The notes under the pieces were generated by a model that had not been told where the DNA came from, made no database searches, and worked only from the letters and a program-made list of their open reading frames with translations. A program made the translations under genes and the position numbers. A stretch of 64,000 nucleotides of DNA, taken from the NCBI RefSeq assembly GCF_023716925.1, contig NZ_JAMQQG010000003.1, forward strand, positions 1 to 64,000. The letters run 5' to 3'. Every line of letters begins with the position of its first letter. Position 1 is the first letter of the stretch. Of the stretch, positions 1 through 8,955 are shown piece after piece. This DNA is from Frankia sp. R82 (lineage in GTDB: Bacteria > Actinomycetota > Actinomycetes > Frankiales > Frankiaceae).

Positions 1-531
1 GCGCTGCGGGTCGCGGCCGCGGCCGGGCAGGCGGCGATCGCGGCGCTGGCCGTGGCCCCGGGAGATGAGCCGTCCTGCACGTTTGCCGCGGCGCTGTACG
101 CGGACCGGACGCTGACCGTCGGCTGGCTCGGCGACAGCCGGGTCTACCTGCTCGACCAAGCCGGCGCGCGGGTGCTGACCGTCGATGACACGGTCGCGGC
201 GGCGGCGGCCCGCAAGGGACTCATCCCACCCGAGGTCGCTGGGACCGCGCCGGGCGCACACACGATCACGACCTGGCTGGGCTGGGGCAGTCCCCGGACC
301 ATCCCGCACATCCGCACCGCTCACCTGGCGCCCCCGGGACGGGTCGTGGTCTGCACGGACGGACTGTGGAACAGCTTCTCGGCGGTCGGGCCACTGGCCG
401 CCCGGGTTGCCGAGCTGCCCGGCGAGGCCGCCGCGGTCGAGATCGCCCGCCATCTGGTCGCCGTCGCCCTGCGCGCCGGCGGTCGGGACAACATCACTGT
501 CGTCGTCATGGACATCCCCGGGAGAGCCTGA
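1..531 (+). CDS. PP2C-family Ser/Thr protein phosphatase, 3' part
   Basis: This is the C-terminal 176 residues of a metal-dependent protein phosphatase; the reading frame is already open at base 1. Visible PP2C signatures are GWLGDSRVYL, the metal-binding CTDGLWN and the closing GGRDNITVVV. The usual N-terminal ED and DG(V/M)GG motifs must lie upstream of the window. The stop overlaps the ATG of the VWA gene (TGATG), so the two are translationally coupled. With the VWA, zinc-ribbon/FHA and FHA-ABC genes downstream, it probably removes phosphates set by a Ser/Thr kinase encoded upstream (inference). Family call is secure; substrate unknown. Confidence 0.9.
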   Translation, partial: ALRVAAAAGQAAIAALAVAPGDEPSCTFAAALYADRTLTVGWLGDSRVYLLDQAGARVLTVDDTVAAAAARKGLIPPEVAGTAPGAHTITTWLGWGSPRTIPHIRTAHLAPPGRVVVCTDGLWNSFSAVGPLAARVAELPGEAAAVEIARHLVAVALRAGGRDNITVVVMDIPGRA

Positions 532-1853
532 TGGTGTCGTTCACCTGCGCGGTACACCAGAACCCCTACCTGCCCGCGGACGGGACACAGGTCGACGCGG
601 TCGTCACCGTCACCGCCGACGTCGACGTCGCGGGCCCAGGCGGGGCCGCCGGGGCCGCCGGGGCCGCCGGGGCCGAAACCAGGCCGGACGCGGTGGAGGT
701 CATCCTGCTCGACTGTTCCGGGTCGATGTTCAACGACAACCGGATCGGCCAGGCCCGCCGGGCGGCGGCGGTAGCGGTCGACACATTGCGCGACGGCATC
801 GCGTTCGCCGTGGTGCAGGGGACGTCCACGGCGAAGCTCGTCTACCCGGACCGGGGCCTGGCCATCGTGTCCGACCGGACCCGTGCGGAGGCGAAGGCCA
901 GGATCGGACGGCTGGCGGCCCATGGCGGCACCGCCATCGGCGCCTGGCTGCTGGCCGCCCGCGAGCTGATGCTGAGTGCCCGCGAGCTGGGGTTGACCGC
1001 GCCGGATGCCATTCACCATGCGCTGCTGCTCACCGACGGGGAGAACTTCGAACCACCGGGGACACTCGAGCATGCGCTGTCCGCCTGCGAGGGCGTCTTC
1101 CAGTGCGATGCCCGGGGCGTCGGCGACGGCTGGAAGGTCGACGAACTGCGCAAGGTTGCCACGGTGCTGCTCGGCGGGGTCGCCCTGCTGCGCCAGCCCG
1201 CGGACCTGGCGGCCGACTTCGAGGCGGTGATCTCCACGGTGATGGCCCGTCGGGTCCCGGACGTCCGGCTGCGGATCTGGGTGCCCCGTGGCGCGCGGAT
1301 CCGCTTCGTCCGGCAGGTGTCGCCGCAGCTCGACGAACTGACCGACCGGGCGGTGGCCGTCAGCGATCTGATCGCCGACTATCCGACCGGCGCATGGGGA
1401 TCGCAGACCCGCGACTACCACGTGTGCGTCGATGTGCCGCCTGCCCCGGTCGGCGGCCGGCGCCTGGCGGCCCGCATCACCCTGCTCGACGGCGAGGAGA
1501 CCCTTTCCACGGCGAAGGTCGAGGTGCTCTGGACCGACGACACCGACGAGGCCACCCGGATCGACGAGGTCGTCGCCCATTACACCGGGCAGGCGGAGCT
1601 GGCCCGGGCCATTCAGGACGGGCTCCGGGCCCGTCAGGCCGGAGACGAGACCAGCGCCGTCACCGCCCTCGGCCGGGCCGCCCAGCTCGCCTTCGAGGCC
1701 GAGGACGAGCTGACCCTGCGCCGCCTGGCGAAGGTGGTCGACATCCTCGATGCGCGGACCGGGCAGGTCCAGCCGCGCCACGGCGTCGAGCGGCTCGACG
1801 AGATGGACCTGGACGCCTCGTCCACGCGGACCGTCACCCCGAAGCTTCCGTGA
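531..1853 (+). CDS. VWA-domain protein with intact MIDAS
   Basis: A 440-residue cytosolic protein with a von Willebrand A fold starting near residue 55. The MIDAS residues are visible: DCSGS (about 61-65), the Thr in HGGTAIGAW, and the Asp in LLLTDGENFE, so metal-dependent ligand binding is expected. Residues 35-50 form a Gly/Ala linker encoded by three copies of a 9-bp unit (ggggccgcc), a likely site of copy-number change. The C-terminal third is helical with no signature I recognise. The start is the ATG that overlaps the phosphatase stop. Genes of this layout (PP2C, VWA, FHA) occur beside actinobacterial Ser/Thr kinases, so a scaffold or effector in phospho-signalling is inferred. Confidence 0.85.
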   Translation: MVSFTCAVHQNPYLPADGTQVDAVVTVTADVDVAGPGGAAGAAGAAGAETRPDAVEVILLDCSGSMFNDNRIGQARRAAAVAVDTLRDGIAFAVVQGTSTAKLVYPDRGLAIVSDRTRAEAKARIGRLAAHGGTAIGAWLLAARELMLSARELGLTAPDAIHHALLLTDGENFEPPGTLEHALSACEGVFQCDARGVGDGWKVDELRKVATVLLGGVALLRQPADLAADFEAVISTVMARRVPDVRLRIWVPRGARIRFVRQVSPQLDELTDRAVAVSDLIADYPTGAWGSQTRDYHVCVDVPPAPVGGRRLAARITLLDGEETLSTAKVEVLWTDDTDEATRIDEVVAHYTGQAELARAIQDGLRARQAGDETSAVTALGRAAQLAFEAEDELTLRRLAKVVDILDARTGQVQPRHGVERLDEMDLDASSTRTVTPKLP

Positions 1854-2548
1854 GCGCAGTCTGCCCGGAAGGACACCACTCCGTCACCGAGGACTGGTGC
1901 GACAGCTGCGGTTCCCCGATCTCACCCGGCCCCATGATCCCCAGCCCCCTTGTCGTGCCCGTTCCTGTAACGCGTGGCCCCGAGGGGGGCGACCTGTCGT
2001 CGACGACCCGGCCGGACTGGCCACCGGCCGACCCTCCCCCGCCCGCACCGAACTGCCCGATCTGCGCCGAGCCCCGGGCGCGCCGACGGTACTGCGAGAA
2101 CTGCGGCTACGACTTCGACACGGGAACCGCGCTGGACCACCTCGTCCGGACGGGGGTGGTGGTCGGCTGGGTGGCCGAGATCCGCCCCGACCGGGAGTTC
2201 TTCGACCGCAACGACGATGACGTCGTGTTTCCCACCGTCCTCACGCGCCGCCAGGTCGCCCTGGCCGGCGACCGCACCCTGATCGGACGGTGCAGCCCCC
2301 GCCGCAACATCCACCCGGACATCGATCTGTCCCTGGCCCCGGAGGACCGCGGCGTGTCGCGCGTGCACGCGTTTCTCGATCACACCGCAGACGGACGACT
2401 CACCGTCACCGACGAGGGATCCGCCAACGGCACCTGGGTCGGGGACGACCCCGATCCGATCGTGGCGGGACGCACCGTTCCTCTCGCCGACGGTGATCAC
2501 ATCTATGTCGGCTCCTTCACCCGGATCACCATCCGTCGACGTCGCTGA
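1850..2548 (+). CDS. Double zinc-ribbon / FHA-domain protein
   Basis: A 232-residue protein starting at a GTG that overlaps the VWA stop by four bases (GTGA). Two CxxC-type zinc-ribbon knuckles occur near the N terminus (CPEGHHSVTEDWCDSCG and CPICAEPRARRRYCENCG, about 60 residues apart) separated by a Pro-rich linker. The C-terminal half is an FHA domain with the phosphothreonine-binding pattern: GRCSP, SRVHAF and SANGTW. It should read Thr phosphorylation on a partner and is coupled to the phosphatase and VWA genes. The long open frame that extends upstream to about base 185 is antisense-like shadow coding inside the first two genes and is not part of this protein. Confidence 0.85.
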   Translation: MSAVCPEGHHSVTEDWCDSCGSPISPGPMIPSPLVVPVPVTRGPEGGDLSSTTRPDWPPADPPPPAPNCPICAEPRARRRYCENCGYDFDTGTALDHLVRTGVVVGWVAEIRPDREFFDRNDDDVVFPTVLTRRQVALAGDRTLIGRCSPRRNIHPDIDLSLAPEDRGVSRVHAFLDHTADGRLTVTDEGSANGTWVGDDPDPIVAGRTVPLADGDHIYVGSFTRITIRRRR

Positions 2549-2760
2549 CACCGGCCGTCAGGCAACATCGTCGCGCCGCCGGGCTGCCGGTCCGTCCCCG
2601 TCCGCCTCGGACAAGCCCGCCGTCCTACCGTGTGGTCCGGCACAGTCGCGGTGTTTCGTCGGCTTTCGGTCAATGGACGCTCATGGGTGGTGCGACCGAT
2701 TATGCTCGCGGCGAATCGGCCGGCCTGACCAGCCGGTTCTTCATCGCGAGGGGGAGATGC

Positions 2761-5385
2761 ATGTCCACGGCCGTTCTGAAAGTGACGAGCATGGCCGGCG
2801 AGGTGACGGTGCCGTCAGGACAGCCACGCTTCATCATCGGTCGGGCTCGCAACTCGGACCACGTGATCGCGGACGGCCAGGTCTCCCGGCAACACCTGAT
2901 GATCGAACAGATCGGTCCCGGCTGGGCGGTACGCGACGTCAGCACCAACGGCACCTGGTTCGGTGGCAGCAAGATGCTGACCGTGATCGAGGTCCGCGGC
3001 GAGACCCGGTTCCGGCTGGGCACGCCGAGCGGCCCGGAGGTCATCATCCGCGCCGAGGCCCTCGGCCGGCCCGGCGCCGGTTACGGTGACACCGGCGGCG
3101 CCTACGGCGACCAGTACGCCGACCAGTACGGTGCCGCGTTCGGCGGGGACGCCGATCAGCACACCATGCTGCCCGGCCAGGCGGACTACCTGCCGCCGCG
3201 GGCGCCGCAGCGGTCCGCGGTCCCCCCGGCGCGGGAGCTGGCCCGCTCGGGAGCCGCGGCCGGTGGATCCGGCTCCGGTCGGAGTGGCCCCGGCAGCGCC
3301 CCCCGCCAGCCGGCCGGTCACGCCCGGCTGGACCGTGAGCACGAGCGCAGCACCACCTATCCGCTGCGCCAGGGCAGCATGACGATCGGCCGGGCCCGCG
3401 GCAACGACATCGTCATCGCCGACCTGCTCGCCTCGCGCCACCACGCCACGCTGACCATCCGCGGCGGCAACATCGATCTCGTCGACCACGATTCGGCGAA
3501 CGGCACGTTCGTCGACGGTCGCCGCATCCAGCGCGCGCAGGTCGCCCAGGGCAGCATCATCGCGATCGGCCACCACGTCCTGCAGCTCGAGGGCGATCAG
3601 CTCGTCGAGTACATCGACTCCGGTGACGTCAGCTTCGAGGCCGAGCATCTCAACGTGTGGGCCGGCGACAAGCAGCTCATGCACGACATGACGTTCCGCC
3701 TGCCCGGCCAGGCGCTGCTCGGCGTCGTCGGCCCGTCCGGCGCCGGCAAGTCGACCCTGCTCGGCGCGCTGACCGGCTTCCGTCCCGCCAACGAGGGCAC
3801 CGTCCGCTATGCGGGCCGGGACCTCTACGACGAGTACGACGAGCTCCGTCGCCGGATCGGCTACGTGCCGCAGGACGACATCCTGCACACCTCGCTCACC
3901 GTGCGCCGCGCCCTGGAATACGGCGCCAAGCTGCGCTTCCCCCCGGACGTGACCGAGGCCGAGCGGGCCCGGCGGATCGACGAGGTCCTCGCCGAGCTGA
4001 ACCTCACCCCGCATGCCGGGACCGTGGTCGCCCGGCTGTCCGGCGGCCAGCGCAAGCGCGTGTCGGTGGCACTCGAACTGCTCACCCGGCCCACCCTGCT
4101 GTACTTGGACGAGCCCACCTCCGGCCTCGACCCGGGCATGGACCTGCAGGTCATGCAGTCGCTGCGGGCGCTCGCCGACGACGGTCGCACGGTCATCGTC
4201 GTCACCCACTCGGTGGCCCAGCTCGACCTGTGCGACTACGTCCTGGTGCTTGCCCCCGGCGGCCACGTGGCCTACTTCGGGCCGCCCGGGGACGCGCTGC
4301 CGTTCTTCGGTGAGCAGGGCTATCCGTGGGTGTTCCTGCGCCTGCAGGAGGACCCGGGAGCCGAGTCGGCGGCGCGTTTCCGCCAGTCCCGCCATTACGT
4401 CCCGGCGTCGGTGACGGCCCCGTCCGCGCGGCCGGAACCGGAGGAGCTGCCCAGCATCCGGCAGCAGACGGTGCTGTCCCAGCTGGTCTCGCTCAGCAAA
4501 CGAACGATGTCGGTCATCGCGTCCGACAAGGGCTATCTGCGGCTGGCCGTCGCGTTCCCGTTCGTCCTCGGGACGATTCCACGGTTCATCGGCGGCGACT
4601 TCGCCGACACCAACGACAAGTTCACGCCGAACTCGAACGGCCCCACGATCTTCCTGATCATGGTGCTGTGTGCCTGCTTCATGGGCATGTCGAACTCGGT
4701 GCGGGAAATCGTCAAGGAACGGGCGATCTACCAACGAGAACGCGCGATCGGCCTGTCCCGGGCCGCCTACGTCGGGTCCAAGGTGCTGGTGCTGCTCATC
4801 ATCACCGCCCTGCAGATCATTCCCTTCACGCTCATCGGTCTGGCCGGCCGGCAGCCACCCGGCGGGCTGCTGCTCGGCAACTCCCTGCTGGACTGCATGC
4901 TCGCCATCTTCATCGTGACCTTCGCCTCCGGCATGATCGGCCTGGTGATCTCGGCGCTGGTCGACAACGCCGACAAGACGATGCCGCTGCTCGTCATCGT
5001 CACGATGATCCAGCTGGTGTTCTCCGCCGGCATCGTGCCGGTCTCCGGGCAGGTGGGCCTGCAGCAGGTCTCGGTCATCTCCCCGGCCCGCTGGGGTTAC
5101 GCCGCCCTGGCCGCCGACGCCGACTTCAACGTCATCACCCGGGCCGGCGTCCAGCGTCCGAAGACGGTCAACGGCCAGCCCGTCGCCAGCGGCGAGACCA
5201 TTCCGATCAACCCGAACGCCCCGGAACGCGACGCCCTGTTCGACCACACCAAGAAGCAGTTCGCCATGGACATCGGCGGCGGCGTCGTGGTCACCGTCGT
5301 CTTCATCGGCATCACCGCCGTCCTGCTGCGCCGCCTCGACCCCAAGACCAACCGCAAGAAGAAGCCGGCCCCGGCGACGCAGTAG
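2761..5385 (+). CDS. FHA-FHA-ABC exporter, ATPase fused to membrane domain (Rv1747-like)
   Basis: An 874-residue half-transporter. Two FHA domains come first (GRARNSDH with SRQH and STNGTW, about 20-75; GRARGNDI with SRHH and SANGTF, about 205-265). An ABCG-type ATPase follows with Walker A GPSGAGKST (about 324-332), signature LSGGQRKR (about 426) and Walker B LLYLDEPTSG. A C-terminal ABC2-type membrane domain with about six helices covers residues 600-865. The order matches M. tuberculosis Rv1747, whose FHA domains bind phosphothreonines set by PknF. The ATG at 2761 is preceded by GGGGGAG; an in-frame upstream extension lacks a ribosome site. Substrate unknown; a cell-envelope lipid is plausible by analogy. 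Confidence 0.9.
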   Translation: MSTAVLKVTSMAGEVTVPSGQPRFIIGRARNSDHVIADGQVSRQHLMIEQIGPGWAVRDVSTNGTWFGGSKMLTVIEVRGETRFRLGTPSGPEVIIRAEALGRPGAGYGDTGGAYGDQYADQYGAAFGGDADQHTMLPGQADYLPPRAPQRSAVPPARELARSGAAAGGSGSGRSGPGSAPRQPAGHARLDREHERSTTYPLRQGSMTIGRARGNDIVIADLLASRHHATLTIRGGNIDLVDHDSANGTFVDGRRIQRAQVAQGSIIAIGHHVLQLEGDQLVEYIDSGDVSFEAEHLNVWAGDKQLMHDMTFRLPGQALLGVVGPSGAGKSTLLGALTGFRPANEGTVRYAGRDLYDEYDELRRRIGYVPQDDILHTSLTVRRALEYGAKLRFPPDVTEAERARRIDEVLAELNLTPHAGTVVARLSGGQRKRVSVALELLTRPTLLYLDEPTSGLDPGMDLQVMQSLRALADDGRTVIVVTHSVAQLDLCDYVLVLAPGGHVAYFGPPGDALPFFGEQGYPWVFLRLQEDPGAESAARFRQSRHYVPASVTAPSARPEPEELPSIRQQTVLSQLVSLSKRTMSVIASDKGYLRLAVAFPFVLGTIPRFIGGDFADTNDKFTPNSNGPTIFLIMVLCACFMGMSNSVREIVKERAIYQRERAIGLSRAAYVGSKVLVLLIITALQIIPFTLIGLAGRQPPGGLLLGNSLLDCMLAIFIVTFASGMIGLVISALVDNADKTMPLLVIVTMIQLVFSAGIVPVSGQVGLQQVSVISPARWGYAALAADADFNVITRAGVQRPKTVNGQPVASGETIPINPNAPERDALFDHTKKQFAMDIGGGVVVTVVFIGITAVLLRRLDPKTNRKKKPAPATQ

Positions 5386-5406
5386 CTGGCCGGGCTGCAC
5401 CGGGCA

Positions 5407-5450
5407 GTTCCCCGACCAGCCGGTCGAGCCGGTCCGGCTGGTCGGGGAAC
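5407..5450. terminator. Perfect 17-bp hairpin between convergent genes
   Basis: Arms gttccccgaccagccgg (5407-5423) and ccggctggtcggggaac (5434-5450) are exact reverse complements around a 10-nt loop. The hairpin lies 22 bp after the exporter stop and 45 bp from the 3' end of the opposing OmpA-domain gene, so it can end transcription from both sides. There is no T-tract, as is common for high-GC actinobacterial terminators. Confidence 0.8.
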
Positions 5451-5494
5451 GCGGATGGACGTGGCCCGCGACCACCTGCGCGGGTCTGCACCAC

Positions 5495-7069
5495 TCAGGA
5501 GGCGATCCGGGCGGACAGGGCCGCGCGGTAACCGCCGACGACGACGTCCACCGCGCGCTGATCGGCAGGCAGCGCCGCGAACAGAGCCCACTGCACGAGG
5601 GTGCCGCCGGCGGGGACCGTGTCGGCGCCGGTGCCGTTGGCCAGCAGTCCCCACCACGACGGGGTGAACACGCACGGTCGTAGTCGGCCACCGGTCGACG
5701 AGACCAGGCTCAGCTCGCCACCGGTGTCGGCGCGGATACCGTCCGGGCTGGTACGGCTCGGGTTGTTGAGATAGCCGAGCTCGCGGTCGGTGCTGCCGGA
5801 GTTGTGGATCGCCACCTCGGCGAGGGTGAATCCGGCGAGGCCGGAGACGCTGCGTACCGCAGGGACGAGCGGGCTGCCGTCGAGAGCGGTGTTCGGCGCC
5901 TCGCTGGTCGGCGGAGGCTGGCCCGAGGCGTCCGGTTCCGGGTCGACGGTCAGCTCCACCCGCCGGTTGCGGGCCCGGCCGTCGGGATCGTCGCTGCCGT
6001 CCGGACGGGTGTTGGGGGCGACGGGGTCGGCCGCGCCGAACCCGACGGTCCGGTAGGTGAAGGTCGCGCCGAGCCGGGCGGCGAGTGCCTGTTGCACGGT
6101 GGCCGCCCGCGCCTCGGACAGCCGCTGGTTGTCGGCGTCGCCGCCGACGGAGTCGGTGTGGCCGGCCACCGTCACGGTGCCGCCGGTCACCGTGAGCTGA
6201 CTGGCGAGCGCGTCGATGGCCTTCGCCGCGGCCGCGGTCGGTATGGCACTGCCGAAGTCGAACAGGACATCGCTGGGCAGCCGAAACGAGGCCCTCGCCG
6301 GGCGACCCGCGGCCGGGGTGGCCTCGGTCGGGCAGACCAGTGGCGCTACCGGTGGGTCCAGCTCGTCGGGCGGCGAGCTGGCGACGTGCAGCACAGGATC
6401 GTCACGCAGCGCGGGCGCGCCCTCGGCCTGGATCGGCACCTCGACCGGGACGAAGCCGTCGACGAGCACCAGCATCGAGCGGGCCGCCGCCGGTGGCGCC
6501 GGGAAGACCAGGGTGACCGTCGCGGAGTGGCCGGGCGCGACGTCGTGCTCGGCGGAGGCGCTGACGCGGGCCTCGCCGGGAGCGGACAGGTCGATGTCCG
6601 GACTGGCCTGCGGTGTGCGCTGCGTCGCGTAGCCGGTGCCACGGGGCAGATCCACCAGGAACGCGATCACATGGGTGAGCGGATCCAGGCCGAGGTCGGC
6701 AGGCCTGAGATCGGCCGGGCCCGCGTTGGCGAACTCGAACTGCAAGGCCAGGTCGGACCGGCCGAGCCGAACCAGCCGCAGGTCACGCGCCGTGACCTGC
6801 ACCCCGCTGGACACCGAGAGGTCCCTGGCCCCGGTGCTAGCAGGGACGTCCGGGCTGCCGGTTGCGCTCCTGTCACCAGGGACGGCGGAGGCCGCGGAGG
6901 TGGTCGGGCGCGTGGCCGGTGGCGCGCCGCCGACTGACGCGGCACCGGTGCATCCGGCGGACATCAGCACGAGCGCCGCCGCGACGCCGACGACCGTCCT
7001 CGGCAACCGGCCGGGCGTGCGCCGCACCGCCCGGCGCCCGACCGCCAGCCCGTGGGAATCGACCGCCAT
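5495..7069 (-). CDS. OmpA-family C-terminal-domain lipoprotein
   Basis: A 524-residue secreted lipoprotein. A basic N terminus and hydrophobic stretch end in the lipobox LMSAGC, followed by a Ser/Thr/Pro linker. After an Ig-like or beta-rich region, an OmpA peptidoglycan-binding domain is clear (FDFGSAIP, VAGHTDSVGG, NQRLSEARA, RARNRRVELTV), which should contact the cell wall. About 130 residues with no known signature follow it, which is unusual because this domain is normally C-terminal. The ATG at 7069 sits four bases after the stop of the upstream small gene; an in-frame GTG region further up would overlap that gene and lose the clean signal peptide. Role: envelope anchoring, partner unknown. 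Confidence 0.85.
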   Translation of the reverse strand: MAVDSHGLAVGRRAVRRTPGRLPRTVVGVAAALVLMSAGCTGAASVGGAPPATRPTTSAASAVPGDRSATGSPDVPASTGARDLSVSSGVQVTARDLRLVRLGRSDLALQFEFANAGPADLRPADLGLDPLTHVIAFLVDLPRGTGYATQRTPQASPDIDLSAPGEARVSASAEHDVAPGHSATVTLVFPAPPAAARSMLVLVDGFVPVEVPIQAEGAPALRDDPVLHVASSPPDELDPPVAPLVCPTEATPAAGRPARASFRLPSDVLFDFGSAIPTAAAAKAIDALASQLTVTGGTVTVAGHTDSVGGDADNQRLSEARAATVQQALAARLGATFTYRTVGFGAADPVAPNTRPDGSDDPDGRARNRRVELTVDPEPDASGQPPPTSEAPNTALDGSPLVPAVRSVSGLAGFTLAEVAIHNSGSTDRELGYLNNPSRTSPDGIRADTGGELSLVSSTGGRLRPCVFTPSWWGLLANGTGADTVPAGGTLVQWALFAALPADQRAVDVVVGGYRAALSARIAS

Positions 7070-7073
7070 CGAC

Positions 7074-7436
7074 TCAGCCGCCGCTGAGGGACCGCAGCAC
7101 ACGGACCTCGACCGAGCTGGCCCGCACCCCGGCCGCGGCGATCTGCTGCCGCACGCCGAGACGGCCACGCCAGGCCGTGGCGGCCTCGGCGGACTCGAAC
7201 GGAATGATGACCATCACCCGGCCGGCCCGCTCGTCCTCGACCAGCACCACCGGTTCGCCGCCGCCGGCGGCCCGGCGGGCGGGCGTGCTCGCCGTGAAGT
7301 TCGCGAACCACACCGGGATGTCCGCCACGACCTGGCGCACCACCAGACAGCTGGCCGAACTGTTCGCGGCGCCGCCGCGGTGCGCCGCCGTGCTCGCCGT
7401 TACGGGCCGGACGATCGCGTCGCCGAAGGTGCTCAT
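7074..7436 (-). CDS. Small alpha/beta protein of unknown function
   Basis: A 120-residue protein, first gene of a two-gene operon with the OmpA-domain lipoprotein (4-bp gap). The middle reads like a dimeric alpha-beta-barrel or ABM-type fold: VVRQVVADIPVWFANF, a strand VMVIIPFESAEAATAW and a closing EVRVLRSL. That resemblance is weak and no catalytic residues are evident. There is no signal peptide, so it is probably cytosolic although its partner is exported. Coupling with the lipoprotein suggests a linked role that I cannot name. Confidence 0.7.
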   Translation of the reverse strand: MSTFGDAIVRPVTASTAAHRGGAANSSASCLVVRQVVADIPVWFANFTASTPARRAAGGGEPVVLVEDERAGRVMVIIPFESAEAATAWRGRLGVRQQIAAAGVRASSVEVRVLRSLSGG

Positions 7437-7500
7437 GACACGTCCTCTCCTGATGTCGGTGGCCGTCCCGAGGTCGACGGCCGGTCGAGTGCACCCCAGA

Positions 7501-7557
7501 GTGTCACACGTGTGTCATTATGGCAAAGGTGAGTCACAGAGGCACAGATGAGTCATC
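7501..7557. promoter_or_regulatory. TetR operator region with TGAGTCA dyads
   Basis: The gap between the small-protein gene (-) and the tetR-like gene (+) holds two short palindromes, gtgagtcac (7529-7537) and gatgagtcatc (7547-7557), with centres 19 bp apart, and a third related element tgtcacacgtgtgtca (7502-7517). Half-sites TGA/TCA are shared. The layout suits a TetR-family autorepressor covering both divergent promoters. Assignment rests on position and symmetry only. Confidence 0.55.
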
Positions 7558-7569
7558 GTGGCAGACATG

Positions 7570-7575
7570 TAACCT
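7570..7575 (+). promoter_or_regulatory. -10 hexamer of a leaderless tetR transcript
   Basis: TAACCT fits the actinobacterial TANNNT -10 and ends six bases before the ATG at 7582. No Shine-Dalgarno sequence lies between. Transcription would start at or next to the start codon. Confidence 0.5.
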
Positions 7576-7581
7576 CGCGCC

Positions 7582-8211
7582 ATGGGAACCGACGGCCCAA
7601 CCCTGTCCAACCAGCGCCAACGCACCCGCTCGGCGCTACTCCAGGCCGCCGGCCACCTGCTCGCCCAGGGAGCCACCCCGACCGTGGCCCAGGTGGCCGA
7701 CGCGGCACTGGTCAGTCGACGCACGGCCTACCGTTACTTCCCGACCGCCGACCAGCTGCTCGCCGACGCGGTGCTGGAGCAGACGACCGACGAGATCAGC
7801 AACCGGATCACGGCGGTCGACCCGATCGACCGCACCGACGAGTTCGTCGCGGCACTCAACGAGATGACACTGCGTCAGGAGCAGGCGCTGCGGACCCTGG
7901 TGCGGACCACACTCGACTCCCCGCGGGATCCCGCCGGCGCGCGTCGTGGCCGGCGGCGGATGGCCTGGATCGAGCAGGTCCTCGAGCCGGTGCGGGACGA
8001 GCTCACCCCGGCGCAGTGGCAGCGGGTCACGGCGGCTCTCGCCCTGACGGTGGGCATCGAGGCGCGGCTCGTCCTGGTCGACGTGGCCGGGCTGACCGAC
8101 GACGAGGTCGACGAGGTCACCCGCTGGGTTGCCCGGATCATCGTCCGGTCAGCGCTCGACGAGGCCCGTCCGGCCAGCCCCGCCGGCCGCCAGTCGCGCG
8201 ACGACCGCTAG
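7582..8211 (+). CDS. TetR/AcrR-family transcriptional regulator
   Basis: A 209-residue regulator with the N-terminal TetR helix-turn-helix (about residues 10-55; ALLQAAGHLLAQG, then VSRRTAYRYFPTADQLL). The C-terminal helical ligand domain is not diagnostic. Palindromes upstream make autoregulation and control of the divergent OmpA-domain operon likely. The last four bases overlap the 3' end of the opposing HxlR gene at a CTAG that serves as stop codon for both strands. Confidence 0.9.
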   Translation: MGTDGPTLSNQRQRTRSALLQAAGHLLAQGATPTVAQVADAALVSRRTAYRYFPTADQLLADAVLEQTTDEISNRITAVDPIDRTDEFVAALNEMTLRQEQALRTLVRTTLDSPRDPAGARRGRRRMAWIEQVLEPVRDELTPAQWQRVTAALALTVGIEARLVLVDVAGLTDDEVDEVTRWVARIIVRSALDEARPASPAGRQSRDDR

Positions 8212-8933
8212 TCCACCAGGCCGCCGGTCTGCTGTCCCGCGGTCGCGTGGGAGGCGGGTCCGGTCGACAGCGGCGGGAACACCGCAAGTGCGTCGAGGAA
8301 CCTGCCGATCTCCCGCTCGTCGCCCCGCATGGTCACCCCCGGATGCCCCGCGGCGCGGGCCTGAGGCCGGGTGGCCAGGTAGAGAGCCAGGTCACGCCGG
8401 GTGCCGAGCAGTTCGACGTCCGGGTCGGACGCCGCCTGCGCCACCAGCGACCATCGGCCGTCCCGGCCGCGCAGGGTGAACGCGTCGTCGCGGTCGAGCG
8501 TGCGGACCACCCAGGTGGCCGGGCCGACATCGATCCCGGCCCGGTCCAGCACGAGCCGCACGGAGCGAAGCAGGTGCTCGGGGTGAGCCGGCTCGCTCGG
8601 CGCGGGTGGCGCCGCGAGGTGGCGCAGGCCCCACAGCGCCAGCTCGTCCAGCGCCGGCGCCAGATCGAGGCCGGCCGGGGTAAGGCGGTACCACACCTCG
8701 CGGCGGCCCGGTTCCCGGTCGACCTGGACGAGCCCGTCCGCCTCGAGATCGCGCAACCGCTGCGTCAGGGTCCGCGGGGTGATCCCACCAAGCCGGTCCA
8801 TCAGGTCGGTGAAACGCTTCGGACCGGTCAGCAGATCGCGCACGACGAGCAGCGCCCATCGGTCGCCGAGGCGCTCCAGCGCCTTGGCCAGCATGCAGAA
8901 ATGCGCATACGCGGTGCGCGGCGTGGTCGGCAC
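8208..8933 (-). CDS. HxlR-family winged-helix regulator
   Basis: A 241-residue protein. Residues 10-105 form an HxlR winged helix (LGDRWALLVVRDLLTGPKRF, PRTLTQRLRDLEADGLV). The remaining 130 residues form a second domain that resembles an SCP2-like lipid or cofactor pocket, longer than the typical 110-residue HxlR protein. It is divergent from the 4Fe-4S gene, and the intergenic region contains a clear dyad, so it probably represses that gene and itself in response to a ligand or redox state. Start is the GTG at 8933; TAGGCT seven bases upstream suggests a leaderless transcript. Confidence 0.88.
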   Translation of the reverse strand: MPTTPRTAYAHFCMLAKALERLGDRWALLVVRDLLTGPKRFTDLMDRLGGITPRTLTQRLRDLEADGLVQVDREPGRREVWYRLTPAGLDLAPALDELALWGLRHLAAPPAPSEPAHPEHLLRSVRLVLDRAGIDVGPATWVVRTLDRDDAFTLRGRDGRWSLVAQAASDPDVELLGTRRDLALYLATRPQARAAGHPGVTMRGDEREIGRFLDALAVFPPLSTGPASHATAGQQTGGLVD

Positions 8934-8955
8934 CTCTCACAGCCTATCCCTTCAC

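Noticed and set aside
185-1849. Coding extension upstream of the zinc-ribbon/FHA gene
   Set aside because: The frame runs through the phosphatase and VWA genes with Arg/Pro-rich shadow composition; the GTG at 1850 gives a normal coupled start.
2815-5691. Very long open frame on the minus strand (958 codons)
   Set aside because: It is a shadow of the FHA-ABC exporter: repetitive Gly/Arg/Val/Asp composition without domains, opposite a gene with intact motifs. Similar shadows occur opposite many genes.
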